Source: Streptomyces sp. ISL-96
Lineage (GTDB): Bacteria > Actinomycetota > Actinomycetes > Streptomycetales > Streptomycetaceae
NCBI RefSeq assembly: GCF_018614035.1
Contig: NZ_JAGGPA010000030.1
Span: 1 to 47,934 of the forward strand
DNA length: 47,934 nucleotides
Direction: 5' to 3'
Each line of letters opens with the position of its first letter. Position 1 is the stretch's first letter. A model generated the notes under the pieces. The model had not been told where the DNA came from, did no database searches, and saw nothing but the letters and a program-made list of their open reading frames with translations. A program made the position numbers and the translations under genes. Below are positions 1 to 8,506 of the stretch, in pieces.

Positions 1-27
1 CACTGGACTTGAAATCTTCCGTATGGG

Positions 28-882
28 ATGGCCACCGCGGTCTACTACCCGGCTCCCTGGGACCTTTACGACGACATGTACGTGAAGCGTCAACGGCACA
101 CGGTCACGATCGCGGCGAAGAAGAACGCCGCCGCTGCGAGTCGCTACGCGCCGATCATCGAGCAGAGCGCGAAGACCGATCTGGACCTGTGGAAGTCAAA
201 GGCCCCGTCGGTTCCCAACACTCCCAAGGGCTTCCTCGTCGTCGTCGAACCGGACCGGAAGACGTACACGAAGCTCTACAACAATGGTGGCCTGGACGTT
301 GGCTGGGATGCCGGGCAGAGCGTGCCGATGCCGACCTTCAATGAGGGATACGGCGGCAAGGAGGACCGGCTCGAATTCGGCGGCGCGCGCATCAAGATGG
401 ATGCCTCGTCAGAGCGCTTCACTTCGTCTGCGTGGAGGCGCGGCGTTGCGGATATCTCGCGTCATGAAATCGCGCATGCTCTCGTGCAGCCACAAGACAG
501 CGGCTCCTACTCCTTCGACGACGAGAAGAGTCTCCGTTCTTGGGTTGTCGAAGGGTTCGCGGAATACGTCACGAACCGATTCGACCGGGAGCTGGGGGAT
601 CAGGGCGTTCGAAACGCCCTGGCAGGCCAGGAATTCGACGGTGAGTTGCCCAGCAGCGACTTCGACAGTGACGCCAACCCGGTCAGCATGAACTACGCCC
701 TCAGCTACCTCGCCATCCGGTTCATCGCCGAGGAGGGCGGCGAGGAGGCGGTCTTCAAGTTCGTGGTCGACCACTACAAGAAGCCCACGGAACTCGACCA
801 GCAGCTGCAGAGTGCCGTGGGTATGGGCGAGAGCGAATTCCAGGCCGCGTGGGCCCAGTACGTCAGGAGCAACAGCCGATGA
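28..882 (+). CDS. HExxH zinc metallopeptidase-like protein, 5' end uncertain
   Basis: Predicted gluzincin-type zinc metallopeptidase of unknown substrate. The sequence shows HEIAH at residues 146-150 (His/Glu/His) followed 25 residues on by WVVEGFAEYV (172-181), where E175 or E179 could be the third zinc ligand, the usual arrangement of peptidase MA-like domains. No signal peptide or membrane helix is visible in the 284 residues from this ATG, which is unusual because relatives normally carry an N-terminal membrane anchor. No convincing ribosome site precedes the ATG, and an in-frame TGA lies at 10-12, so the N-terminus may have been lost to a frameshift or the true start may lie outside the window in another frame. 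The stop overlaps the start of the next gene by 4 bases (ATGA), implying translational coupling with the PQQ-like protein. Catalytic class is fairly sure; start is not. Confidence 0.75.
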   Translation: MATAVYYPAPWDLYDDMYVKRQRHTVTIAAKKNAAAASRYAPIIEQSAKTDLDLWKSKAPSVPNTPKGFLVVVEPDRKTYTKLYNNGGLDVGWDAGQSVPMPTFNEGYGGKEDRLEFGGARIKMDASSERFTSSAWRRGVADISRHEIAHALVQPQDSGSYSFDDEKSLRSWVVEGFAEYVTNRFDRELGDQGVRNALAGQEFDGELPSSDFDSDANPVSMNYALSYLAIRFIAEEGGEEAVFKFVVDHYKKPTELDQQLQSAVGMGESEFQAAWAQYVRSNSR

Positions 883-2420
883 GCACCAACGGACCCGTGC
901 CGGGCACCAGCCCTTATGGGCAGCAGCCGCCGATGCCGCCGCAGGCTCCCGTGCCGCCTCAGCAGCAGCCGTCTATGCCGCCTCAGCAGGCTCCCGTGCC
1001 ACAGCCCGGATACGGCTACCCGCAGCAACAGCCCACGCCCGCACCGCAGCAGGGATACGGCTATCAGCGGCAGCCGATGGCGCCCCAGCCCCAGCAGGGC
1101 TATGGCTATCAGCAGCAGTTCCCCGGGGCTCCCGTTCCGGCAGCGCCGCCGCGTAAGAAGAAGACCGGCCTGATCGTGCTGCTGGTTCTCGCGTTGATCG
1201 TGCTCGGTGGGGCGGGCGGCGCCGCGTGGTACGTGCTGGCGAGTGGCGCCGTCGAGCCGTTGTGGACTGTGGAGGCGAAGTCGGGAGAGGGCTCGAGCGA
1301 GTTGGACGGAGCCGGCACCTGGTTCACCGACAAGGCCGTGATCCAGACCGCGCCCGGTGGGGTGAAGGCCTACGCTCGCGACACAGGAAAGAAACTGTGG
1401 GCCACACCGCTGCCCGGCGCGGGTAACACAGCATGCGTCGCTCCTTCTGCTTCTGATGGCGGAATCGGGATCGTTGCGTATGGCGCCTCGGGAGGTGTGG
1501 AGGGAGGCGAGGGCGAATGCAACAACGTCGCCGCGTTCGACCTCAAGTCCGGCAAGGAGTTGTGGCATCGAGGCTTCTCCGGCAAGGGGCTGAGCGTGGC
1601 CCGCACCGGTGAGACCGTGGTGCTCGGCGGGAAGGTACTGAAGGCGGCGGACGGCTCCGTGGCCTGGGACTTGAAGAAGACGGCTACGCCCTACTGCGGA
1701 ACAGGCCAATTCACCGGCGGCAAGAACCTGATACGCCGGGCATCGTGCAGCAAGGGCGATCCACTTGAGGGCAACGAGAAGAAGTGGACCGAGGTATCGC
1801 TGATCGATCCCGCCACCGGTGAGCCTGAGTGGACGAAGAAATTTGGTGAGGATGCGGTCTCGGGCATCCTCACCACCTCGCCGCTTGTCATCAGCGGATA
1901 CGAAGGTGCCTTCGCGCTCGATGAGAAGACCGGTGAAATGCGTGGGAAGGTGCCGGAGTTGGAGGAGAAGTACTACGTCCACTTCGGGGACGGCGGTGAC
2001 CCGACGCATGAGGCGGCTGGGTTCGGCAATATCTTCGTCATGGAGGTTTCCCCGCGGAACAACCCCAAGGGTGAGCAGAATGTGCTGATTGCCTACGACC
2101 TGGACAGCGGGAAGGAATTGTGGAAGACGGATCCTGTGGACACGATTCATTACATTCCGCTGACGGACACCGGTAGCGAGCGACCGCTGGTGTACGTCAC
2201 CCAGGCCTCGCATGAGCCGAAGCTGGTGGAGTTCGCCCCCAAGGACGGCGCGATGGAGACAGTCGCCGAGTACCCCGAAGAGGTCGACAAGGGCAGCAGC
2301 GTCTTCGGGCGGCCGTATTGGAACAAGGGCACGCTCTACCTGTCCGACAACGGCGGAGCCTCCGGCCTCGCAGGTAGTTCGTCGTACTCACTTATCGCGT
2401 TGCCGACGACGGATTCCTAG
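879..2420 (+). CDS. Membrane-anchored PQQ-like beta-propeller protein
   Basis: 513-residue protein with a Pro/Gln/Tyr-rich cytoplasmic N-terminus (residues 1-91, repeats of the type QQGYGYQ), a basic KKK patch, one membrane helix (about 96-120) and an extracellular region with PQQ-type propeller blades. Blade signatures include AYARDTGKKLW, DLKSGKELW, LIDPATGEPEW and YDLDSGKELW. Such propellers usually act as binding or scaffold modules; no enzyme motif is seen. The start is the ATG at 879, inside the stop of the upstream peptidase gene, with AGGAGC at 865-870 as ribosome site; an ATG-like extension further upstream in the same frame lies inside the peptidase gene and is unlikely. A hairpin terminator follows the stop. 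Peptidase plus propeller is probably a two-gene unit of the type VII accessory set, a role that is inferred only. Confidence 0.85.
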   Translation: MSTNGPVPGTSPYGQQPPMPPQAPVPPQQQPSMPPQQAPVPQPGYGYPQQQPTPAPQQGYGYQRQPMAPQPQQGYGYQQQFPGAPVPAAPPRKKKTGLIVLLVLALIVLGGAGGAAWYVLASGAVEPLWTVEAKSGEGSSELDGAGTWFTDKAVIQTAPGGVKAYARDTGKKLWATPLPGAGNTACVAPSASDGGIGIVAYGASGGVEGGEGECNNVAAFDLKSGKELWHRGFSGKGLSVARTGETVVLGGKVLKAADGSVAWDLKKTATPYCGTGQFTGGKNLIRRASCSKGDPLEGNEKKWTEVSLIDPATGEPEWTKKFGEDAVSGILTTSPLVISGYEGAFALDEKTGEMRGKVPELEEKYYVHFGDGGDPTHEAAGFGNIFVMEVSPRNNPKGEQNVLIAYDLDSGKELWKTDPVDTIHYIPLTDTGSERPLVYVTQASHEPKLVEFAPKDGAMETVAEYPEEVDKGSSVFGRPYWNKGTLYLSDNGGASGLAGSSSYSLIALPTTDS

Positions 2421-2429
2421 CGATCTCCG

Positions 2430-2467
2430 ACGAGGCGAGGCAGCCATCGCTGTCTGTCTCGCCTCGT
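2430..2467 (+). terminator. Hairpin terminator after the PQQ-like gene
   Basis: A perfect 10-bp inverted repeat (ACGAGGCGAG at 2430-2439, complement at 2458-2467) begins 9 bases after the stop codon. The 18-base loop can form a further short CAGC/GCTG stem. No U-tract follows, as is common for Streptomyces terminators. Confidence 0.6.
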
Positions 2468-3467
2468 GCCGTGGGACATCGTTCGTTCGTCGTAACTTTC
2501 CTGCTGGCGAGTGCACTTGGCCCGATGGGCCCCGGTAGCCCTCCCGGGGAACGCTTGCCCGGGCGTCAGCTAGGGTCGTAGAACACGATCAACGTCCTGT
2601 CCGGAGCGGGAGATTGCGCTGCCCCATGGCGCGCCGCGGTTTCTTCCGTCACGCAGCTCCCGAGCCAAAGAGCTCGTAACACGATCACGAGGCGTGTCTC
2701 TTGAGGCGTCGCCAGCAGATGAGGCTGCAGGCGAGTCGGCATCGTCGGTCTCCTCGCTGCGCTCTCGAATATTCCAGTTGCCATTGTCGTCAGAGCCAGC
2801 ACCAACAGCTTGCCGCTGTGGCTGCGACAGCTGCTCAGAATCCAGTGACGCCGACGACAGCCAACGCGCGCCGTTCATCACACGCATGGCGACGCCGAAG
2901 CCCGGCAGGCAAGCCGCTGCAAGGCCACCCAGGGCCACCATCGCGCTGAGGATGCCGGCGAACAACGCCGCGTTCCACCAGGGCCGAGAGGTTAGTCTCT
3001 CCCGGGTGTTGTATCCATGCCATTCAGCAGCATGTGCCGCAGGCGCTGTGCCTGCGGCACAGCCGAAGCCCGGTCAGGCCGAGACTTCGCATGATCCCGG
3101 GTGGTGAGTCGCTTGTGAGTGACGTGCTCACCGTCCTCGCGGAGTCCGGGTTGCGATCCGGAAGGTGCCGTCCGATACCGGTGAACCTTGCATAAAGCGG
3201 GAGATGCCGAGGGCAGTGTGCGCAGTCGTCTGACGCAGAAGGGGCGCCCAGTGGCCGGCGGCGAACCGGAGCTGGTTCACCAGTTCGTCTCCCCGGGTGC
3301 CTCCGGTAGCGGCGACCAGCCTGATCGCCGCTCCGGCCGTGACCGTACAGCGCGCCGCATCTCCTTGAGCTGGGGCGGATAGAGGTTTATGACCACCGGA
3401 GTGACGTCCGTTGTCCTGAAGCTTCACGATCCAACTGTTCGCCGTGTGAGCGGTGCCTGCCTGTCTA
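2468..3467. other. About 1 kb without a convincing gene
   Basis: Open frames exist on both strands but none combines a ribosome site, sensible composition and a recognisable family. The best candidate is a minus-strand frame at 2570-2965 whose first ~35 residues are strongly hydrophobic (ILSAMVALGGLAAA) and whose remainder is low-complexity; the same frame is open upstream to about 3085 with no obvious start. It may be the remnant of a small membrane protein. Another minus-strand frame (3128-3517) was not recognised. The only clear structure is the hairpin at 3034-3060. Confidence 0.4.
3034..3060. repeat. Perfect 11-bp inverted repeat (hairpin)
   Basis: GTGCCGCAGGC at 3034-3044, loop GCTGT, then the exact complement at 3050-3060. 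A GC-rich stem of this kind could act as a terminator on either strand; no gene end adjoins it, so its role is unclear. Confidence 0.6.
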
Positions 3468-4154
3468 CTACCCGACGTCCGCCCTGACCTGGTCGGAGGT
3501 ACGGGCTCTCCTTTCACCGCCGTTCTCCGGGCCAGAGGCAGGCGGTGGCTCCACGCCGCTGGAGATCGTGAGGTCGTGGGCCGACTTCGACAACAGTGAG
3601 ACGTAGAACGGAAGATCCGGCAGCGACGGAGTGGTCAGGCTCATGACGAGGAGCCGACGCATGCGGGGGAGGGGGAGGTAGACATCGGCCCGCGCGAGGG
3701 GCAGGGACGGCGCCGTGTCATCGTCCGGGTCGGACTGCCATTCCAGGCCGCACAGCACGAGCACGCCCGGCCCTGCTGGAACGCGGATGTCCTCGACCGT
3801 GTTTGTTCTCGTTCGCGGAGAGCGCCTCGAAAAGGCCGTGCGCGGACAACTCGGCATCGGCCTCGTCCAGAGGGTCGAGGCGGGCCAGCAGCGAGGCGGT
3901 GGTGAGGCGGCCGTTCGGTGCCTCGTCCAGGCAGAAGCCCGCGTAGAAGGAGTCCTCTGTGAGGGCGTGATCGCCAATCTCACGGTAAGTGTGGAAGGTG
4001 ACTTCGCGTTGGAGCCGGTGCCGTGCGGCCAGACTTCCTCCGCGATGGACCAGAGTTGCTCGAGACGCCCCTCTTCGTCCAAGTCCAGGCCCAGGGAGTG
4101 GAATCCACCAGGTATGTCCAAGTGTACCGATCTGGGCGAACTCGCAAGGGGCAT
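3468..4154 (-). pseudogene. Frameshifted hypothetical gene (two compensating frameshifts)
   Basis: The minus strand carries a protein split over two frames. It starts at the ATG at 4152-4154 (MPLASSPRSVHLDIPGG) and runs in one frame to about 4015. It then continues sensibly only in a neighbouring frame (REVTFHTYREIGDHALTED to ALSANENKH, about 4010-3800), and returns to the first frame at about 3800 (VEDIRVPAGPGVLVLCGL) until the stop at 3468. In each frame the non-matching part turns into the Arg/Pro/Ser-rich gibberish typical of a wrong frame. The family is a Streptomyces hypothetical of type VII neighbourhoods; no function is known to me. It diverges from the next gene with only 6 bases between starts. 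Two indels that cancel could be true decay or assembly error. Confidence 0.6.
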
Positions 4155-4160
4155 CCGGCT

Positions 4161-4869
4161 GTGAACGACCTTTTCGATATCGCGGCTGTTGAGCAGAAGC
4201 CGGCCTTCTGGTACGGACTTCCCCTCGGCTACCGCCAGGTGGATCTCCAACCGTCACCCGCCGGACTCGCAGAGGTGGCGCGGCAGATCAACGACCTTCC
4301 CAGCGAGGTCCGCGACCGCGCAGACCAGGTGTTCCGGCTGTACGCCATCGTTGTGATGATGCTGCAGAAGCAGCAGGTGCAGGGATGTGCGCTGGGTATG
4401 CATCCCGACGACAGCGGCGGTTCCGCGCTTTCTGTCCTCACGGTTTTTCAGCGTTCCGACGCCAGGAATGAACCCCAAACGCGTACTCACCAAGATGCTG
4501 GCCGGCGGCGCGGGGAGCGGTTCCGGCGACGGTATGCGACCCGTCGAACTGCCCATTGGTACTGGGTTCTTGTCGGAGTCGGTGCAGACCACGGTGGCCC
4601 CGGGCGTACCTCCTGAGGGACAAGAGGAGCCCAGACAGGAAGAGGTCTGGCAGGGGATGGTGGCGATTCCGGACACGCGATCCTCGTCAGTCATCGCAGT
4701 ACAGATGGTGACCGCGTCGGTGGAGTTCGCCGATGACTACCGCGGCGTCCTGCTCGGCACCGCCCGTACAGTGACGTTCACCGATCCGGCGCGGGCTGAA
4801 GGGGAACACGCCTTCGAGTCGGTAGCTTCAGGCTCCGTCGCAGAAGCGATGAAGAGCGATTTCGGATGA
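4161..4869 (+). pseudogene. Frameshifted hypothetical gene (T-run indel)
   Basis: A GTG start at 4161 with AAGGGG at 4145-4150 opens a frame reading VNDLFDIAAVEQKPAFWYG, including a helical stretch DLPSEVRDRADQVFRLYA. It is sensible up to SVLTV at about 4443, then the coherent sequence moves to the neighbouring frame (SVPTPGMNPKRVLTKMLAGG) and runs to the TGA at 4867-4869. The switch lies at a run of five T (4444-4448); one T fewer would give a continuous protein of about 235 residues. No membrane helix or catalytic motif is visible; function unknown. The stop overlaps the ATG of the following membrane-protein gene, so the pair was built for coupled translation. Either a real single-base disruption or a homopolymer sequencing error. 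Confidence 0.65.
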
Positions 4870-5495
4870 ACGCAGAAGAGCAAGAGGACAATGCCATGCC
4901 GGAGACTTCCCAAGCTCCGTACGCAACCGATGGAACCGACTTCAAGTCAGCGGTGAAGTATCACTACGTCACGGCCCTGAAGCGGTTCGCGAGGTACTTC
5001 GTCATTTTCGCGCCCATGTTCATTCTGGTTTTCGTGACGGGGATTGATTATCTGTTGCCGCTGGCCATCGTGGGGTTCGTCGGTCTGTTGATCGCGTTGA
5101 TATTCTTTTGGGCGGCTCTGTCCTGGACCTGGAGGTGCTCGCGGGTCCTCCGTAGGTACCCCCTTGAATTCCGCGGTCCGGTCGAGACGCTGCAAATGAA
5201 GGGGAACAGGGTGCGGGTTCTGACCATCGGAGAGAAGGGCGCCGACCGCTCGCCGGTGCTGGCGGCCGTGGACCCCCTTTCGCGTCCGGGCTGGCTGAAG
5301 GGCATGGAGGGCGGCGTTTGGTTCGCCGGTGACGAGGTCTTCGGGGGTGCGGCGCTAGTACCGGGGTCCGGTCAGCTGTTGTTCATGCAGCCCCGCGATT
5401 GGGAGCTGATGTCCGGGCAGCGAGAGGAAGCCGGAGCGGAGCGCCTCAAGAGGGCGATGCAGGCCGGCCTCAAGCGGCGGGCGCCGATCCGGTAG
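4866..5495 (+). CDS. Two-helix membrane protein (family member 1)
   Basis: 209 residues with a polar N-terminus, two adjacent membrane helices (about 43-60 and 62-88), a basic stretch (CSRVLRRYPLEFRG) and a soluble C-terminal domain containing VWFAGDEVFGGAALVPG (151-167). The same layout and the WFAG...LPGG signature recur in three genes further right (7082, 7718, 8507), so these are paralogs; the function of the family is not known to me. The ATG at 4866 overlaps the TGA of the preceding frameshifted gene. A second ATG at 4896 has a better ribosome site (AGAGGA at about 4883-4888) and may be the real start, giving 199 residues. Confidence 0.75.
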   Translation: MNAEEQEDNAMPETSQAPYATDGTDFKSAVKYHYVTALKRFARYFVIFAPMFILVFVTGIDYLLPLAIVGFVGLLIALIFFWAALSWTWRCSRVLRRYPLEFRGPVETLQMKGNRVRVLTIGEKGADRSPVLAAVDPLSRPGWLKGMEGGVWFAGDEVFGGAALVPGSGQLLFMQPRDWELMSGQREEAGAERLKRAMQAGLKRRAPIR

Positions 5496-5698
5496 GTCAC
5501 CGGGCCGCGCCCCTGGAGGTCCCGGATCAGGTTCGCTCGCCCGGTAGGCGCGCCTGCTCTGCGTATGGGCACGCCTACGGGTCGCCGCCCGCTAACTCAG
5601 AGGCACCCATGGAGCAGGGCACTTCTCCGGGAGGCCGTCCCTTTCACTGGCCAGGGCATGCTCGCCTGAGGCGGGCAAACGATCAAGGAGAGGTTGGA

Positions 5699-7012
5699 AT
5701 GAGCGGGAAGCTCCGAGCGGTGTCGGCCTGGCTGGCAGTCGGAGGCCTCGGGCTGCTTGCGGCAGTGGTGCGACTGCTGCTGAAGCCGTCCTTGCCGCCA
5801 CCCCGGTGGGACGCTCTCGCCTGCCTTGTGGTGGCAGCAGTTGGCATCGTCGGCTGCCTCACGGTTGTTCGGCGAGGGCCCTCGCCGGAGCCGGGCGGAG
5901 TGGCTACGCGTCGACGCTGGTGGCCTGAAGGGCGCAGAGCCTGAAAGCCGGCCGCAGCGTAGAGGATCGTCGATGCGGGCCCGTAATCGCCAGGTGGAAG
6001 TCCACAAGGTGCTGTCATCGGAGTTCGTCGAGAAGCTCAAGGGGGCCGACTACTACCGTACCGGGGTCCAAGATTCCGTGCCCTTCGACGGCGGGAGCCA
6101 ATCGGAGGAAGGTACCGTCTCCTCAAAGACACCCGCTGAACCTGGTGACCACGTCTGGTCTCTCTACGCTCCGTCCTCGCCGCACGTCGGTGTATTCCTC
6201 GACGCTGGCAGGGATTCCCTGGAGCGTAAGGTCGGCGGCCCAGCGTGGGGGCTGTTGCTCTTTGTGCTGGTCTGGACGACAGGGTGTCTGTTCTTCGCTG
6301 TGGTGGGCGGCAGGTCGGTTGGCACGCCCGGTTTGCGGGCGGGACGCTTCCGCTCTCTGGTGGTCACCCCGGTCGGCGGAAGAGTGGCCGTGCCCAGGAG
6401 AACGCCGAAGGGAGTGGCTGCGAGGGAGCCGAAACCTTGCCTGGGGCTTGAAGGAAACGGGGAGCGGCTCGGCCTCTTCATGGACGCGGCATTCGAGCCC
6501 GATACTCTCGCCCGGCACGTCAGCGGCAGTCCGGCGAAGGTCTACTGGGGGGAAGGAGCCAGAGCAGAACCTCAGGGCGCCCCGGCCGCCCAAGCGGTGC
6601 TCGTCGTGGACGGCGAGCATTACGTCCGGGCTGGGTGGAGGCCAGTGATGGCTCGGATCTGCCCGAAGGCTCGCCGGTCCCGGCGGCCAAGCGCCTTGTC
6701 GAGGGACGCGAGTTGCGTGCGATCAGTCCGTACCCAGTCTGGGACCCGGCGCTGTACGCCGGCGGTTTCTGGGCCCTGCTGCTCAGCCTGCTGGCCTTGG
6801 GGATTGCCATGATCGGCGTAGGCACCGTCATGACCATCATCCTGGCCGTCGTGGCGTTCCTGTCACCCGGTCTCGCGTGGGTCAACGCTGCGGGCGTCCG
6901 TAAGGAGTACCTGGACAGCCTCCTCCTGACGTCCGTCGCCACTCCGGCGGGATCCGCTGCAGAGGAAGGGCTGGACGACGGCGATGGAGCAGGGTGCCAG
7001 GGTCGCCGGTGA
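5699..7012 (+). pseudogene. Membrane protein gene broken by two frameshifts
   Basis: An ATG at 5699 with AAGGAGAGG just upstream begins a membrane protein (helices at residues 6-26 and 38-58) that runs into junk and a stop at 5944. The coherent sequence continues in the next frame from about 5900 (DAGGLKGAEPESRP, then DYYRTGVQDSVPFDGG, EPGDHVWSLYAPS and the hydrophobic GLLLFVLVWTTGCLFFAVV). It continues to about 6630 (VLVVDGEHYVRAGW), then moves to a third position (ASDGSDLPEGSPVPAAKRL) with two more membrane helices (FWALLLSLLALGIAMIGVG and a following one) to the stop at 7012. Without the two frameshifts this would be one polytopic protein of about 435 residues. Function unknown. It lies between members of the two-helix family but is not obviously homologous to them. 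Confidence 0.6.
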
Positions 7013-7081
7013 TGGGGAATTTGAGTGCGGGTCTCCGCAGGTGATCATCTTTGCTGAACCCCATGACGAGGAGTCGTACAC

Positions 7082-7663
7082 GTGAAGTCCAGTCTCTCTG
7101 TCCCCCTTCCCTTGGCCGAGTGCGCCTTCGACGACCCCGCCACTCGGCAGGGCTTTGAGAAGGTCCGACGCAGGGCTCGCATCAGCCTCCTGATCAGGGT
7201 CGCGGTGTGGCTGGGCCTGCTCATCGTGGCAACGGCGTTCAAGGAAGAGGAGACGCAGCTCGTCTCGGGCGCCGCATCCTTCCTGCTGATACCGACTGCG
7301 TTCCTGCTGCCGGCTCCGGGCAGGGCGCTGTTGTGGCTGCGTGCCGTCGAGAAAGTTCTGAAGTCCCACCCCTGGAGGTACTGCTCCGCGGTCCGCAGGC
7401 CGGACGCCAAAGTCAGTGCAGGCACGGCCGTACAGCTCAGGTTCGGTGACGGCGGTGACGGCGGTGACGCGGGTGACGGGCGTAACGGGGTTGGCGACGA
7501 GGGCTGGACGCCGGTGCTGGCCGCGGGTACATGGCGTCTGCGTAAGCGCTGGTCGAAAGAGCTGGAGTACGGGGCCTGGTTCGCGGGCAACCCTGGCCGC
7601 GGTGGCGTACTTGCTCTGCCGGGCGGGCACCGACTCATGACCCTGCACCTGAACCGACCATGA
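7082..7663 (+). CDS. Two-helix membrane protein (family member 2)
   Basis: 193 residues, GTG start with ACGAGGAG at 7066-7073. The N-terminal motif AECAFDDPATRQGF matches the FDHAPTRQ and FDHPQTRR motifs of the next two genes. Helices lie at about 33-52 and 61-78, followed by VEKVLKSHPWRY and the family signature AWFAGNPGRGGVLALPGG (165-182). It differs from its siblings by a Gly/Asp insertion (residues 121-139) encoded by an imperfect 9-base tandem repeat (GGTGACGGC units at about 7444-7480), probably slippage-derived. Function unknown; the topology suggests a cytoplasmic C-terminal domain. Confidence 0.8.
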   Translation: MKSSLSVPLPLAECAFDDPATRQGFEKVRRRARISLLIRVAVWLGLLIVATAFKEEETQLVSGAASFLLIPTAFLLPAPGRALLWLRAVEKVLKSHPWRYCSAVRRPDAKVSAGTAVQLRFGDGGDGGDAGDGRNGVGDEGWTPVLAAGTWRLRKRWSKELEYGAWFAGNPGRGGVLALPGGHRLMTLHLNRP

Positions 7664-7717
7664 CGAAGGGTCGCGAAACGTAATGAATCGGAATTGCGAA
7701 TGTATGGAGCCGGCAAC

Positions 7718-8338
7718 ATGACGCCAGACGCCCAAATCCCGCCGGACCAGCGGGCCTTCGACCATGCCCCGACACGGCAGGCGTGGCGGCGGGCGCGACT
7801 GCGCGTGGCCGGTGGACTTGTCGTCCTCATCATGGTGACCTTGGTGGCGTTTGGCCTTGTGGGCACGTACGAGACACAGATCCGCCTGGCCGGTGCGGGT
7901 CTTCTGCCCGCTCTCTTCTTCGGCATCGTCCTTCCCGCCGGCCTGTACGCCTACATCGGGTCGCTTCGCCGCCTTGGCCGCATGCGCAAGGTTCTGCAGT
8001 CCAACCCATGGAAGTTCCGGGCAGCTGCCCGCAAGCACCCGCACGCCAGGGAAGCCAAGGGCGTTGCCGTGCAGCTCAAGGCCAAGGAAGGGGAGGAGTG
8101 GGGGCAAGTCATGGCTGCCCGTAACCCGCTGCGGTGGTATCGCTGGGACCCGGCGATGGAGCAGGGCATCTGGCTGGCCGGTGTTGCCACCACTGGGGCA
8201 GTCATCGCGCTGCCGGGAGGTCGTGGGCTGATGACCCTGGAGCGGGACTACTGGGGCTCGGCGTCCGGTCGCCGTCGGAGCGAGCACGATCGCAGCCGGG
8301 ATCGCTTGAGCAAGGAGCCCGGCCGGGGCCGAGCGTGA
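7718..8338 (+). CDS. Two-helix membrane protein (family member 3)
   Basis: 206 residues starting MTPDAQIPPDQRAFDH. The ATG at 7718 is chosen because it aligns with the start of the next paralog and has GGAG 11 bases upstream; an ATG at 7700 in the same frame is the alternative. Helices at about 31-49 and 57-80, then MRKVLQSNPWKF and IWLAGVATTGAVIALPGG (151-168), then a charged tail rich in Arg and Ser. Followed by a 19-bp perfect hairpin, so transcription probably ends or is attenuated before the next copy. Function unknown. Confidence 0.8.
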   Translation: MTPDAQIPPDQRAFDHAPTRQAWRRARLRVAGGLVVLIMVTLVAFGLVGTYETQIRLAGAGLLPALFFGIVLPAGLYAYIGSLRRLGRMRKVLQSNPWKFRAAARKHPHAREAKGVAVQLKAKEGEEWGQVMAARNPLRWYRWDPAMEQGIWLAGVATTGAVIALPGGRGLMTLERDYWGSASGRRRSEHDRSRDRLSKEPGRGRA

Positions 8339-8417
8339 CGCTCCGGCGCCGCTCGCCCGCTGCCCTGGCTCCGCACGGCAGTACGCTCGCGGGCAAGGCC
8401 CTGACCAGCGCCCTGAG

Positions 8418-8458
8418 CCGCGACATCACGGTCGGCAAGGCCGACCGTGATGTCGCGG
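8418..8458 (+). terminator. 19-bp perfect hairpin between paralogs
   Basis: The arm at 8418-8436 is exactly complementary to 8440-8458, with a 3-base loop AAG. It lies 80 bases after one membrane-protein gene and 49 before the next. The stem strength suggests a terminator or an mRNA-stabilising/attenuating structure. No U-tract. Confidence 0.7.
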
Positions 8459-8506
8459 TGACGGGTGCCTGCCCCAACTCTCGGAACCCGAACAGGAGCC
8501 AGCCAG

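Noticed and set aside
774..2213. 479-codon minus-strand frame opposite the PQQ-like gene
   Set aside because: Antisense shadow; the plus-strand protein has clear propeller repeats, a membrane helix and a ribosome site.
3128..3517. 129-codon minus-strand frame considered as a transposase remnant
   Set aside because: No DDE/D motif, inverted repeats or target duplication seen; not enough to call a mobile element.
7444..7480. Tandem 9-base GGTGACGGC-like units considered as a minisatellite
   Set aside because: Only four to five imperfect units inside a coding gene; treated as a coding insertion of that gene rather than a separate element.
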